64,000 bases of DNA from Dysidea avara (lineage: Eukaryota; Porifera; Demospongiae; Dictyoceratida; Dysideidae): assembly GCF_963678975.1 (NCBI RefSeq), contig NC_089273.1, positions 27,781,073 to 27,845,072 of the forward strand, written 5' to 3'. Shown in pieces: positions 40,005 to 52,244 of this stretch; the stretch's first letter is position 1, and every line of letters starts with the position of its first letter. Below the pieces are notes generated by a model, which had not been told where the DNA came from, made no database searches, and worked only from the letters and a program-made list of their open reading frames with translations. The position numbers and the translations under genes were made by a program.

Positions 40005-43000
40005 GATACTCTAATAGAACAGTCACCCTAATAGAGCATTCAGCTATTTTATTTACTCTATTATAGAATTCTATTACACTGCAAGTTATTCTGTAGGGAG
40101 TTCAGCTGCAAACAGTTAATCTTATAGACAGTTCAGCAAGAAGCAAGTCACCCTATAGAGAGTTCAGCTACAGATATATCGCTGTAGTGATTCAGAAGAA
40201 TCAGAAAATTACAAGTCACACTGATGAGAATTCAGCTATAAACAAGTCATGCACCCTGTGGAGAGTTTGGTTACACTCTCTAGAGAGTTCATGATCAGCT
40301 ACAAACAAGTCACTATGGAGAGAGTTCAGCTACAAAGAAACTACCCTGTAGAGAGTTCATCTATACAAACAAGTTAACCTATAGAGACCAGCTGCGAACA
40401 AGTAACCCTGTAGAGATTTCAGCTACAGACAAGTCACTTTATAGTTTATACAATGTTCAGCTACAAGTAAGTCACTCTGTAGAGAATTCAGCTACATACA
40501 AGTCACTCTGTAGAGAATTTTGCTACAAACAAGTCACAGTGTAGAGAGTTCAGCAACCAAAAAAACCACCTGTAAAGAGTTCAGTTATACAAACAAGTTA
40601 CTCTGTAGAGAGAACAGCTAGAAACAAGAGAGAGCTCAGTTATAGAAGAAGTTGCCCTGTAGAGATCTCAGCTGCAAAGAAACCCTGTAGAGAGATCAAC
40701 TACAAACAAATCACCCTGCAGAGTGTTCAGCTATAAACAAATCACCCTGTAGAAAGTTCAGGTACATACAAATCACCCTATATAGAGTTCAGCTGCAAAA
40801 AAAAATTACTATGTAGAGAGTTCAGCTACAAAGAAACCATCCTGTAGAGAGTTCAGCTAAAACAAGTTACCCTACAGTGAAATCAGTTTGAAACAAGAGA
40901 TTTCAGCTACAAACAAATCAACCTGTAGAGAGTTCAGCTATACAAGTCACCCTGGTGAGAGATCAGCTAGAAGCAAGTCACCTTGTAGAGAGTTCAGTGA
41001 CAAAGAAACAATCCTGTAGAGAGTTCAGCTACAAACCAATCACCCTGTAGAGAGTTCAGCTACAAATAAATCAACCTGTAGAGAGATCAGCTAGAAACTA
41101 GACACAATAATTATTATAGGGAATTCGGTTACAATTGCAAGCAAATCACCCTGTAAAGAGACCAGCTACAAACAAATCACCTTGCAGTGAGTTCAGCTAC
41201 AAACAAATTACCCTGTAGAGAGATCGGCTACAAACAAAACACTGTGTAGAGACTTCAGCTACAAACAAATCAACCTGTAGAGAGTTCAGCTACAAACAAT
41301 TCACCCTCTGGAGAGTTCAGCTGCAACCAAATCACCCTGTAGAGAGTTCAGCTACAAACAAATCACCTTTTAGAGAGTTAAGCTACAAACACATCACCCT
41401 GTAGAGAGATCAGCTACAAACAAATCACCTTGCAGTGAGTTCAGCTACAAAAAAATTACCCTGTAGAGAGATCAGCTACAAACAAAACACCGTGTAGAGA
41501 CTTCAGTTACAAACAAATCAACCTGTAGAGATTTCAGTTACAAACAAATCACCCACTGTAGAGAGATTAGCTACAACCAAATCACCCTGTAGAGAGATCA
41601 GCTACAAACAATCACCCTGTAGAGAGATCAGCTACAAACAAATCACCCTGTAGAGAGTTCAGTTACAAACACATCACCCTGTAGAGAGATCAGCTACAAA
41701 CAAATCACCTTGCAGTGAGTTCAGCTACAAACAATTTACCCTGTAGAGAGATCAGCTAAAAACAAATCACCTTGCAGTGAGTTCAGCTACAAACAATATA
41801 CCCTGTAGAGAGATCAGCTACAAACAAAACACCATGTAGAGACTTCAGCTACACACAAATAAACCTGTAGAGATTTCAGTTACAAACAAATCACCCACTG
41901 TAGAGAGATCAGCTACAACCAAATCATCCAGTAGAGAGATCAGCTACAAACAATCACCCTGTAGAGAGATCAGCTACAAACAAATCACCCTGTAGAGAGT
42001 TCAGCTACAAACAAATCACCCAGTAGAGAATTCAGCTGCAAACAAATCACCCTGTAGAGAGTTCGGCTACAAAAAAATCAACCTGTAGAGAGATCAGCTA
42101 TATAGACACTAGACAAAATATAGGGAATTCGTTTACAAGCAAATCACCCTGTAGAGACTTCAGTTACAAACTCATCACCCTGTAGAGAGATCAGCTACAA
42201 ACAAATCACCTTGCAGTGAGTTCAGCTACAAATTAATTACCCTGTAGAGAGTTCAACTATAAACAATTCACCCTCTGGAGAGTTCAGCTACAACCAAATC
42301 ACCATGTAGAGAGTTAAGCTACAAACACATCACCCTGTAGAGAGATCAGCTACAAACAAATCACCTTGCAGTGAGTTCAGCTGCAAACAATTCACCCTCT
42401 GGAGAGTTCAGCTACAACCAAATCACCCTATAGAGAGTTCAGCTACAAACAAACCACCTTGTAGAGAGTTAAGCTACAAACACATCACCTTGTAGAGAGA
42501 TCAGCTACAAACAAATCACCTTGCAGTGAGTTCAGTTACAAACAAATTACCCTGTAGAGAGATCAGCTACAAACAAAACACTGTGTAGAGACTTCAGTTA
42601 CAAACAAATCACCCACTGTAGAGAGATCAGTACAACCAAATCACCCTGTAGAGAGATCAGCTACAAACAAATCATCCTGTAGAGAGTTCAGTTACAAACA
42701 CATCACCCTGCAGAGAGATCAGCTACAAACAAATCACCTTGCAGTGAGTTCAGCTACAAACAATTTACCCTGTAGAGAGATCAGCCACAAACAAAACACC
42801 ATGTAGAGACTTCAGCTACACACAAATCAACCTGCAGAGATTTCAGTTACAAACAAATCACCCACTGTACAGAGATCAACTACAACCAAATCACCCTGTA
42901 GAGAGATCAGCTACAAACAATCACACTGTAGAGAGATCAGCTACAAACAATCACACTGTAGAGAGATCAGCTACAAACAATCACCCTGTAGAGAGATCAG

Positions 43001-46000
43001 CTACAAACAAATCACCCTGTAGAGAGTTCAGTTACAAACATATCACCCTGTAGAGAGATCAGCTACAAACAAATCACCTTGCAGTGAGTTCAGCTACAAA
43101 CAATTTACCCTGTAGAGAGATCAGCTACAAACAAATTATCCTGTAGAGAGATCAGCTACAACCAAATCACCCTGTAGAGAGATCAGCTACAAACAATCAC
43201 ACTGTAGAGAGATCAGCTACAAACAATCACCCTGTAGAGAGATCAGCTACAAACAAATCACCCTGTAGAGAGTTCAGTTACAAACATATCACCCTGTAGA
43301 GAGATCAGCTACAAACAAATCACCTTGCAGTGAGTTCAGCTACAAACAATTTACCCTGTAGAGAGATCAGCCACAAACAAAACACCATGTAGAGACTTCA
43401 GCTACACACAAATCAACCTGTAGAGATTTCAGTTACAAACAAATCACCCACTGTAGAGAGATCAGCTACAACCAAATCACCCTGTAGAGAGATCAGCTAC
43501 AAACAATCACCCTGTAGAGAGATCAGCTACAAACAAATCACCCTGTAGAGAGTTCAGTTACAAACATATCACCCTGTAGAGAGATCAGCTACAAACAAAT
43601 CACCTTGCAGTGAGTTCAGCTACAAACAATTTACCCTGTAGAGAGATCAGCCACAAACAAAACACCATGTAGAGACTTCAGCTACACACAAATCAACCTG
43701 TAGAGATTTCAGTTACAAACAAATCACCCACTGTAGAGAGATCAGCTACAACCAAATCACCCTGTAGAGAGATCAGCTACAAACAATCACACTGTAGAGA
43801 GATCAGCTACAAACAATCACCCTGTAGAGAGATCAGCTACAAACAAATCACCTTGCAGTGAGTTCAACTACAAACAATTACCCTGTAGAGAGATCAGCTA
43901 CAAACAAATCACCCTGTAGAGAGTTCAGCTACAAACAAATCACCCTGTAGAGAGTTCAGCTGCGAACAAATCACCCTGTAGAGAGTTCAGCTGCAAAAAA
44001 ATCAACCTGTAGAGAGATCAGCTATATAGACACTAGACACAATATAGGGAATTCGGTTACAAGCAAATCACCCTGTAGAGACTTCAGTTACAAACACATC
44101 ACCCTGTAGAGAGATCAGCTACAAACAAATCACCTTGCAGTGAGTTCAGCTACAAATAAATTACCCTGTAGAGAGATCAGCTACAAACAAAATACCTTGC
44201 AGTGAGTTCAGCTACAAACAAATCAACCTGTAGAGATTTCAGTTACAAACAAATCACCCACTGTAGAGAGATCAGCTACAAACAATTACCCTGTAGAGAG
44301 ATCAGCTACAAACAAATCACCCTGTAGAGAGTTCAGCTACAAAAAAATCAACCTGTAGAGATATCAGCTATATAGTCACTAGACACAATATAGGGAATTC
44401 GGTTACAAGCAAATCACTCTGTAGAGAGTTCAGCTACAAACACATCACCCTGTAGAGAGTTCAGCTACAAACAAATCACCTTGCAGTGAGTTCAGCTACA
44501 AACAAATTACCCTGTAGAGAGATCGGCTACAAACAAAACACCTTGTAGAGACTTCAGCTACAAACAAATCAACCTTTAGAAATTTCAGTTACAAACAAAT
44601 CACCCACTGTAGAGAGAGCAGCTACAACCTAAATCACCCTGTAGAGAGATCAGCTACAAATTAAACAAATCACCTTGTAGAGTTCACTTACAAACAAATC
44701 TACCCATAGAGATATCAGTTACAAACAAATCACCCACTATAGATAGAGCAGCTACAACCTAAATCACCCTGTATAGAGATCAGCTACAAACAAATCACCC
44801 TGTAGAGAGTTCAGCTACAAACAAATCACTTTGTAGAGAGTTAAGCTATAAACAAATTACCCTGTAGAGAAATCAGCTACAAATTAAACAAATCACCTTG
44901 TAGAGAGTTCACTTACAAACAAATCTACCCATAGAGATATCAGTTACAAACAAATCACCCCCTGTAGAGAGATCAGATCCCCCTGTAGAGAGTTCAGCTA
45001 CAAACCAATCACCCTGTAGAAAGCTCAAGTATAAAAAAAATCACCCTATAGATAGTTTTGATACAAACAAATCACCCTGTAGAGTGTTCAGCAAGATAAC
45101 AGTCACCCTGCAGAGACATCAGGTTACCCTATAGAGAGGTCAGCTAGAAGAAGTCACCTTGTAGAGAGTTCAGCAACAAAGAACCCACTCTGTAGAGAGT
45201 TCAACTAGACACTACTTACCCTATACAGAGATCAGCTATATGTAGAAACAAGTCATCCTGTAGAGAATTCAGCTACAAACAAATCACCCTGTAGAGAGTT
45301 CAGTTACAAACATATCACCCTGTAGAGAGATCAGCTACAAACAAATCACCTTGCAGTGAGTTCAGCTACAAACAATTTACCCTGTAGAGAGATCAGCTAC
45401 AAACAAAACACCATGTAGAGACTTCAGCTACACACAAATCAACCTGTAGAGATTTCAGTTATAAACAAATCACCCACTGTGGAGAGATCAGCTACAACCA
45501 AATCACCCTGTAGAGAGATCAGCTACAAACAATCACCCTGTAGAGAGATCAGCTACAAACAAATCACCCTGTAGAGAGTTCAGCTACAAACAAATCACCC
45601 TGTAGAGAGTTCAGCTGCAAACAAATCACCCTGTAGAGAGTTCAGCTACAAAAAAATCAACCTGTAGAGAGATCAGCTATATAGACACTAGACACAATAT
45701 AGGGAATTCGGTTACAAGCAAATCACCCTGTAGAGACTTCAGTTACAAACACATCACCCTGTAGAGAGATCAGCTACAAACAAATCACCTTGCAGTGAGT
45801 TCAGCTACAAATAAATTACCCTGTAGAGAGATCAGCTACAAACAAAACACCATGTAGAGACTTCAGCTACACACAAATCAACCTGTAGAGATTTCAGTTA
45901 TAAACAAATCACCCACTGTGGAGAGATCAGCTACAACCAAATCACCCTGTAGAGAGATCAGCTACAAACAATCACCCTGTAGAGAGATCAGCTACAAACA

Positions 46001-48470
46001 AATCACCCTGTAGAGAGTTCAGCTACAAACAAATCACCCTGTAGTGAGTTCAGCTGCAAACAAATCACCCTGTAGAGAGTTCAGCTACAAAAAAATCAAC
46101 CTGTAGAGAGATCAGCTATATAGACACTAGACACAATATAGGGAATTCGGTTACAAGCAAATCACCCTGTAGAGACTTCAGTTACAAACACATCACCCTG
46201 TAGAGAGATCAGCTACAAACAAATCACCTTGCAGTGAGTTCAGCTACAAATAAATTACCCTGTAGAGAGATCAGCTACAAACAAAACACCATGTAGAGAC
46301 TTCAGCTACACACAAATCAACCTGTAGAGATTTCAGTTATAAACAAATCACCCACTGTGGAGAGATCAGCTACAACCAAATCACCCTGTAGAGAGATCAG
46401 CTACAAACAATCACCCTGTAGAGAGATCAGCTACAAACAAATCACCCTGTAGAGAGTTCAGCTACAAACAAATCACCCTGTAGAGAGTTCAGCTGCAAAC
46501 AAATCACCCTTTAGAGAGTTCAGCTACAAAAAAATCAACCTGTAGAGAGATCAGCTATATAGACACTAGACACAATATAGGGAATTCGGTTACAAGCAAA
46601 TCACTCTGTAGAGAGTTCAGCTACAAACACATCACCCTGTAGAGAGTTCAGCTACAAACAAATCACCTTGCAGTGAGTTCAGCTACAAACAAATTACCTT
46701 GTAGAGAGATCGGCTACAAACAAAACACCTTGTAGAGACTTCAGCTACAAACAAATCAACCTTTAGAGATTTCAGTTACAAACAAATCACCCACTGTAGA
46801 GAGAGCAGCTACAACCTAAATCACCCTGTAGAGAGTTCAGTTACAAACAAATCACCCACTGTAGATAGAGCAGCTACAACCTAAATCACCCTGTAGAGAG
46901 ATCAGCTACAAACAAATCACCCTGTAGAGAGTTCAGCTACAAACAAATTACCCTGTAGAGAAATCAGTTACAAGTTAAACAAATCACCTTGTAGAGAGTT
47001 CACTTACAAACAAATCTACCCATAGAGATATCAGTTACAAGCAAATCACCCACTGTAGAGAGAGCAGCTACAACCTAAATCACCCTGTAGAGAGATCAGC
47101 TACAAACAAATCACCCTGTAGAGAGTTCAGCTACAAACAAATCACCCTGTAGAGAAATCAGCTACAAATTAAACAAATCACCTTGTAGAGCTTTCACTTA
47201 CAAACAAATCTACCCATAGAGATATCAGTTACAAACAAATCACCCCCTGTAGAGAGATCAGATCCCCCTGTAGAGAGTTCAGCTACAAACCAATCACCCT
47301 GTAGAAAGCTCAGGTATAAAAAAAATCACCCTATAGATAGTTTTGATACAAGCAAATCACCCTGTAGAGTGTTCAGCAAGATAACAGTCACCCTGCAGAG
47401 ACATCAGGTTACCCTATAGAGAGGTCAGCTAGAAGAAGTCACCTTGTAGAGAGTTCAGCAACAAAGAACCCACTCTGTAGAGAGTTCAACTAGAAACTAC
47501 TTACCCTATACAGAGATCAGCTATATGTAGAAACAAGTCATCCTGTAAAGAATTCAGCTACAAACAAATCACCCTGTAGAGATTTCAGCTACAAACAGAT
47601 CATCATCCTGTAGATAGTTCAGCTATAGATACAAGTCACCCTGTAGTAGGAGAAGTCACCTTGTAGAGAGATCAGCTAGAAACAAGTCACCTTGTAGAGA
47701 CCAGCTACAAAGAAACCATCCTGTAGAGAGTTCAGCTACAAACAAATCACCCAGAGAGTCCAGCTATGAACAGATCACCCTGTAAAGATTTCAGTTATAC
47801 AAGTCACCCTGTAGAGAGATCAGCTAGAAGCAAGTCACCTTGTAGAGAGTTCAGTTACAAAGAAACCATCCTGTAGTGAGTTCAGCTACAAACAAATCAT
47901 CCTGCATAGAGTTCAGCTGCAAATAAATTACCCTGTAGAGAGTTCAGCTACAAACAAATCACCCTGTAGAGTGTTCAGCTAGATAAAAGTCACCCTACAG
48001 AGAGATCAGGTCACCTTATAGAGAGATCAGCTAGAAGAAGTGATCTTGTAGAGAGTTCAGCTATATACAAAGAACCCACTCTGTAGAGAGTTCAGCTAGA
48101 AATAAGTTACCCTATAGAGAGATCAGCTAGAAACAAGTCACCCTGTAGAGATTTCAGTTACAAACAGATCATCCTGTAGATAGTTCAGCTAGATACAAGT
48201 CACCTTGTAGAGAAATCAGCTAGAGGAAGTCATCTTGTAGAGAGCCAGCTAGAAACAAGTCACCTTGTAGAGAGTTCAGTGACAAAGAAACTATCCTGTA
48301 GAGAGTTCTTCTACAAACAAATCGTCCTGTAGAGAGTTCAGATGCAAACAATTCACCCTGTAGAGAGTGCAGCTACAAACAAATCAACCTGTAGAAAGTT
48401 TAGCTACATTTCAAGTCCCTTAGTAGAAAGATCAGCTGCGAACAAGTTATCCAGTAGGGAATAATATAGA
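40005..48470 (+). repeat. 8.4-kb array of a 31-bp minisatellite with higher-order repeats
   Basis: The monomer is TCACCCTGTAGAGAG followed by WTCAGCTACAAACAAA, 31 bp, in roughly 270 copies with variants (TTGCAGTGAG, ACTTCAGCTACACACAAATC and others). Each monomer carries TAG and cannot code. Divergent monomers lie at both edges and near-identical blocks in the centre. The rare phrase GACACTAGACACAATATAGG recurs at about 42105, 44029, 44377, 45684, 46123 and 46562, so the last three define a 439-bp higher-order unit. A longer duplication of about 2.28 kb links 44870-45260 with 47150-47545. Function unknown. Confidence 0.95.
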
Positions 48471-49170
48471 TGTAATAAATATATTTATATAATTACTGAT
48501 AAAATCAAAAACAGTTGAAGTGTTAAAAATCTGCTCTGTCTTTTTATTCTTCCTGTGGTAAAGAAATAGGATAGGTTAAAAAAGCCCCAAAGCCAGCCTA
48601 TGGCTAGCTTTGGGGTATACAAATACAAAAAGAAGTGATATCTAATCAAAAACAGCCAAGCTATAAAAAAAGGTTCGGCCCCTAAAAAGCTTGGCACCAA
48701 ATTCACCTGAATGGTCGTTGTTAAAATTTTTACCATTAACCTACCATCACAGCCATTTCTTGGCCGCCACCTTGGATTTCACATCTTTTTTCACCTTGGC
48801 CTTTTTAGGGGCCGCACCTTTTTTTTACAGCTTGGCTGTTGTTGATTAGATGAAAGTATCTAATATTATTTTTGTTTGTTTGATGTTGTCACTTGTGATA
48901 TCACAGATTCACAATGCCTCAGAATTCAGCAGAATTAAACTTGTAATAGGAAGGATAATTAGGTCAAGCATGGCCAAACAGGTAATAGTAAAATATTTCT
49001 CAACATCCTAAATTCTATAAAGTTGTTGATAGCTGCTGCAACAAAGTATTATACACAACAACAAAAATCACATAAGTTTCTAAGGGACAACCTTACAGCA
49101 ATTTCTCCCCAAATTTCTAGACTCTCAGTATACACATACTACTGTACATTGAACAACAACTGTAAAAGTA

Positions 49171-49175
<5 letters not shown>
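48471..49175. repeat. Hairpin repeat carrying a histone-tail-like reading, then unassigned sequence
   Basis: CTAATCAAAAACAGCCAAGC at 48645 and its inverse GCTTGGCTGTTGTTGATTAG at 48831-48850 form a hairpin, with the arms continuing as GGTTCGGCCCCTAAAAAG against CTTTTTAGGGGCCGCACC. A smaller hairpin around GCCCCAAAGCCAGCC lies at 48578-48617. On the minus strand the right arm reads KKGAAPKKAKVKKDVKSKVA then AKKWL and stop (about 48752-48830), which resembles a linker-histone C-terminal tail. 48870-49175 shows nothing. Confidence 0.55.
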
Positions 49176-49203
<28 letters not shown>

Positions 49204-49204
49204 A
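49176..49204. repeat. (AT)n(GT)n microsatellite
   Basis: About 9 AT units followed by about 7 GT units, immediately before the TGTGAC terminus of the next element. Confidence 0.9.
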
Positions 49205-49681
49205 CTGGGCTTGCAAAAACAGGGTATGTGGGCACATAATTTTTGCCTATTTTTTCAAACTCCCATCACTCTTAACTCTTTTATACCATTACACTATTGC
49301 AATCCAATTTTTAGCTCTTGGTAAGCATTTACAGTGGAATTCTAGTTATCCAAACCCTTTGGGACCAGGGGCAGTCCATATCTCTGAAACTGCATATAAA
49401 TAACCTCAAAAATAGTGTAAAGGTTTGTCTTTAAAATATCAGTATTTTTAACAATCTTTAGTCACTACTCTAATAGAGCAGTCATTTCCATTAGTACGGT
49501 TAACCAAGATTTTGGATAATTGGGGTCCGGATAACTGAGGTTCCACTGTAATTGGCTTTATGATGCAAGTTAAATAATGCAGATCTTCTGTTCCAGTACT
49601 GAGATATAACCTGTTGTGTGACAGGGTGTAGTAATAATTGTGTGTAGTTTCACTTTGTGCAGTTTCACAGGCACAGTCACA
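49200..49681. mobile_element. TGTGACC-type hairpin MITE (copy 4), interrupted by a pogo-like MITE
   Basis: Left end TGTGACTGGGCTTGCAAAAA then CAGGGTATGTGGGCACA; right end CAGTTTCACAGGCACAGTCAC. Its sequence matches, in reverse orientation, the complete copy at 63029-63279 (for example GTAAGCATTTA then ATTGG, and ATGCAAGTTA). Unlike that copy it contains a 217-bp insertion at 49332-49548. Confidence 0.8.
49332..49548. mobile_element. Pogo/Tigger-like MITE
   Basis: Ends CAGTGGAATTCTAGTTATCC and the inverse GGATAACTGAGGTTCCACTG with TA on both sides (49330-49331, 49549-49550). The intact sister copy of the host element at 63029-63279 shows the empty TA site. It contains one copy of the dispersed CTCTAATAGAGCAGTCA motif. 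Confidence 0.85.
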
Positions 49682-50669
49682 TATAGTTTGGCTATGCATA
49701 CATATCACAACTTCAGATCCTCCAGCAACTGAAACACCTGCAAGTTCTATAGTAGCTTTGCATGAAAGAAACTGCATCAACAAAATCAAAGTTGTCATAC
49801 TGAGTTAAACATTTAATACAATGCTTGGCACAGGTTTTATCTCAAGGAAGTGGCGACCACTTTTCAGCTAGTTAGATGATTTCAGGATACTCTAATAGCA
49901 AAAGTGACTGCTCTATTAAAATATCACAATGCTTGCACTGTTTCATAGGTGTATTACAAGATTTATACTTTACACTGCATATAATTTTGAACCAACTACA
50001 CTTGAAACTCATCTGCCAAAATTCTTTTCACTACCATATGCATGACAATGTAGCTACACCTGTATGTGATATTTTTATGCTGTATACAACTACAATGCCA
50101 AACAGAGAAGTATCAATGATGAGTTATCAAACACTCTTCACAACAAACATTTCACAGCTTTACTCTGTAGCTATGTTAAAGGGTTAAAATAGGAATCCTA
50201 TGACATCTGCAGAATCAGCAGATACTCTATTTCTGGACTGAAATGTGGCCTGTAAAATGTTGGGATGAAGTTTGTACCCACATCATGCCCCATTTCATAA
50301 AAACATTTATAAAATTATAATCCATTTACCATAATTTGTTTTATTTTTGTGCAAAAAGGTTTCTTGATAAAAACTTTCTTGTAAAAGTGTTTTTGTACGA
50401 TTTACATGAATGACTGCTCTACTAGAGCAGTTCGATCTTATGTAAAAATTTCTTGTGTAAAAATTTTCATACAAGTTTTTGCATACGAAATTATTTTACA
50501 AAGAAAACAAGGCAAATTACGATAAGCACAGTTAATATAAATTGTATTTATCATAAAGTATAATAAGAAATAGAACAGCTAAACAATAAATGAACACTAG
50601 TGATACAGCGTGACACTGTTTAATTGACTTATATTTATATGCCATCATTGCTACTATGCACACAGTAAT
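49682..50669. other. 3' flank of the NLR gene, non-coding
   Basis: No gene recognised; two further copies of the CTCTAATAG/GACTGCTCTA motif lie at about 49888-49925 and 50412-50438. A possible minus-strand poly(A) signal (AATAAA; TTTATT on the plus strand) is at about 50340, some 330 bases past the NLR stop codon. Confidence 0.4.
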
Positions 50670-52244
50670 CTAAAACACACTCTGTTTTAATCTGCTCAGT
50701 TTAGGAAGTACTTTATTAAGCTCCTTAAGGCCATCAAATTCCCAATCACAGTTAGAGAAGTCCAAATACTCTAACCTGGTATTACTAGAGAGTACCACTG
50801 CTATGTTCTCAGCAACTACATCACTGATAATAGTATCACTCAGGCTAAGATATTTCAAAGATGAAACATTTTGCAATACTTTGGTGATATGTAACACGCC
50901 ATCTTCCTGCATGTTGCAATCAATGAGTGACAAATGTTGTAATAATAGATTTTCCTTAATAGTCACTGATAATTCATACGCTGCTTCATTTGTAATATCT
51001 ATGTCATCTAACATAAGGTGCTTCAGTGAAATAGATCTCTGTAAGGCTTTAGCAATCTCAACCATATCTGTTGATTGTAGTTTAGTTTTAGAAAGATTCA
51101 GATGCAATAAGGAGCGATTGTTAGTAATAATGCCAGCCAGCAATTTTTTTGAAGTGTTATTTATATGACATGAACACATACTGAGATAATGTAAAGATGT
51201 CACTGTCACGATTGCTGATACAATGTTATGAACTCCAATCTCTGACAACAAACACCAAGAGAAGTCCAAGTGTTTAATATTGTGGTTTTTCATTAAAAAA
51301 TTAGCAATTTCTTTTGAGTCTTGCTCGCCAATTATATTGTGACTTAAACCTAAATGCTGTAAGAAATGAGCATTTTCAACATACCTGAACAGAGGTGAAA
51401 TCTTTAATTTAGTGATAGACAAATTTATATCACACAACTTGATATTGGTACTAGCAACTACTGCTACCTGTATAGCTACTTTTTTAGTAATTAGATTTGA
51501 TGCCAAATTTAAACATTTGATTGTTGTAACTTGCAAAAGTGCTTGCAGAATGGACAGAAATACTGGCTCAGTAAAATTACAGCTTGACAAATTTACATAT
51601 TCCAATTGCCTATTATTACTCAATAAGAAGATTAAAGGATCCACAAGAGACCAAGTAACCACATTTGCACCAAGGTTTACATATTGGAACGTCTTTATTC
51701 CTTTGATCATTTCATATACTGAAAAAGCTGAAGCTGTTGTAAAACAGTTGAATACATTTAGGTGCATTAAATTAAATGTTGACATGTGTTGCAATGCAGC
51801 TGCTAGTCTCTCTGCACCCTGCTTAGTGATACTGTTATCACTGATGTCTAAAGAATGCAGAAATTTGACATATAAAAGAGCATCAGCTATTGTAATCACT
51901 GCAAATTCTTGCAATTTACATTTGCTTAGGTATATGTGTTTTAATGTATTTCTACTGCTCCTAAAAATTTGCGCTATCTTCACTGCATCCATATCAGTAA
52001 TTGTATTGAGACTAAAGTCAAGATATTCTAACCTGCACAGATCAGGTTGTATTGCTTTTCTCAATAACAAATTACAATCAGACATGTCCACATGTTTCAC
52101 AAAAGCGTTTGTAACAAAAACAGAATTTACTGCATCTGAAACTCTTTCAGTGGCCATATTAGATGATATATTGAAGTACTGTAGTGTACTACATTGGCAG
52201 AGTCCATTCAGTACTTTGAAAAACCATATTCTTTCAAGCAACAA
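50670..52244 (-). CDS. NLR segment 7: C-terminal classical LRRs
   Basis: About 15 LRRs of 28 residues with the x-L-x-x-L-x-L-S-x-N/C-x-L/I consensus (LEYLDFSLNTITDMDAVKI; LKHIYLSKCKLQEFAV; LHSLDISDNSITKQGA; LEYVNLSSCNFTEPVF; LKHLMLDDIDITNEAA; LEYLDFSNCDWEFDGL) up to a TAG at 50670. The final repeat is followed by LPKLSRLKQSVF, a plausible genuine C-terminus. The Met at 52244 is an internal codon, not a start. Confidence 0.75.
   Translation of the reverse strand: MLLERIWFFKVLNGLCQCSTLQYFNISSNMATERVSDAVNSVFVTNAFVKHVDMSDCNLLLRKAIQPDLCRLEYLDFSLNTITDMDAVKIAQIFRSSRNTLKHIYLSKCKLQEFAVITIADALLYVKFLHSLDISDNSITKQGAERLAAALQHMSTFNLMHLNVFNCFTTASAFSVYEMIKGIKTFQYVNLGANVVTWSLVDPLIFLLSNNRQLEYVNLSSCNFTEPVFLSILQALLQVTTIKCLNLASNLITKKVAIQVAVVASTNIKLCDINLSITKLKISPLFRYVENAHFLQHLGLSHNIIGEQDSKEIANFLMKNHNIKHLDFSWCLLSEIGVHNIVSAIVTVTSLHYLSMCSCHINNTSKKLLAGIITNNRSLLHLNLSKTKLQSTDMVEIAKALQRSISLKHLMLDDIDITNEAAYELSVTIKENLLLQHLSLIDCNMQEDGVLHITKVLQNVSSLKYLSLSDTIISDVVAENIAVVLSSNTRLEYLDFSNCDWEFDGLKELNKVLPKLSRLKQSVF

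Noticed and set aside
40005-48470. 31-bp regularly repeated units resembling a CRISPR array
   Set aside because: Repeats are directly adjacent with no unique spacers, and the context is clearly eukaryotic; it is a minisatellite.
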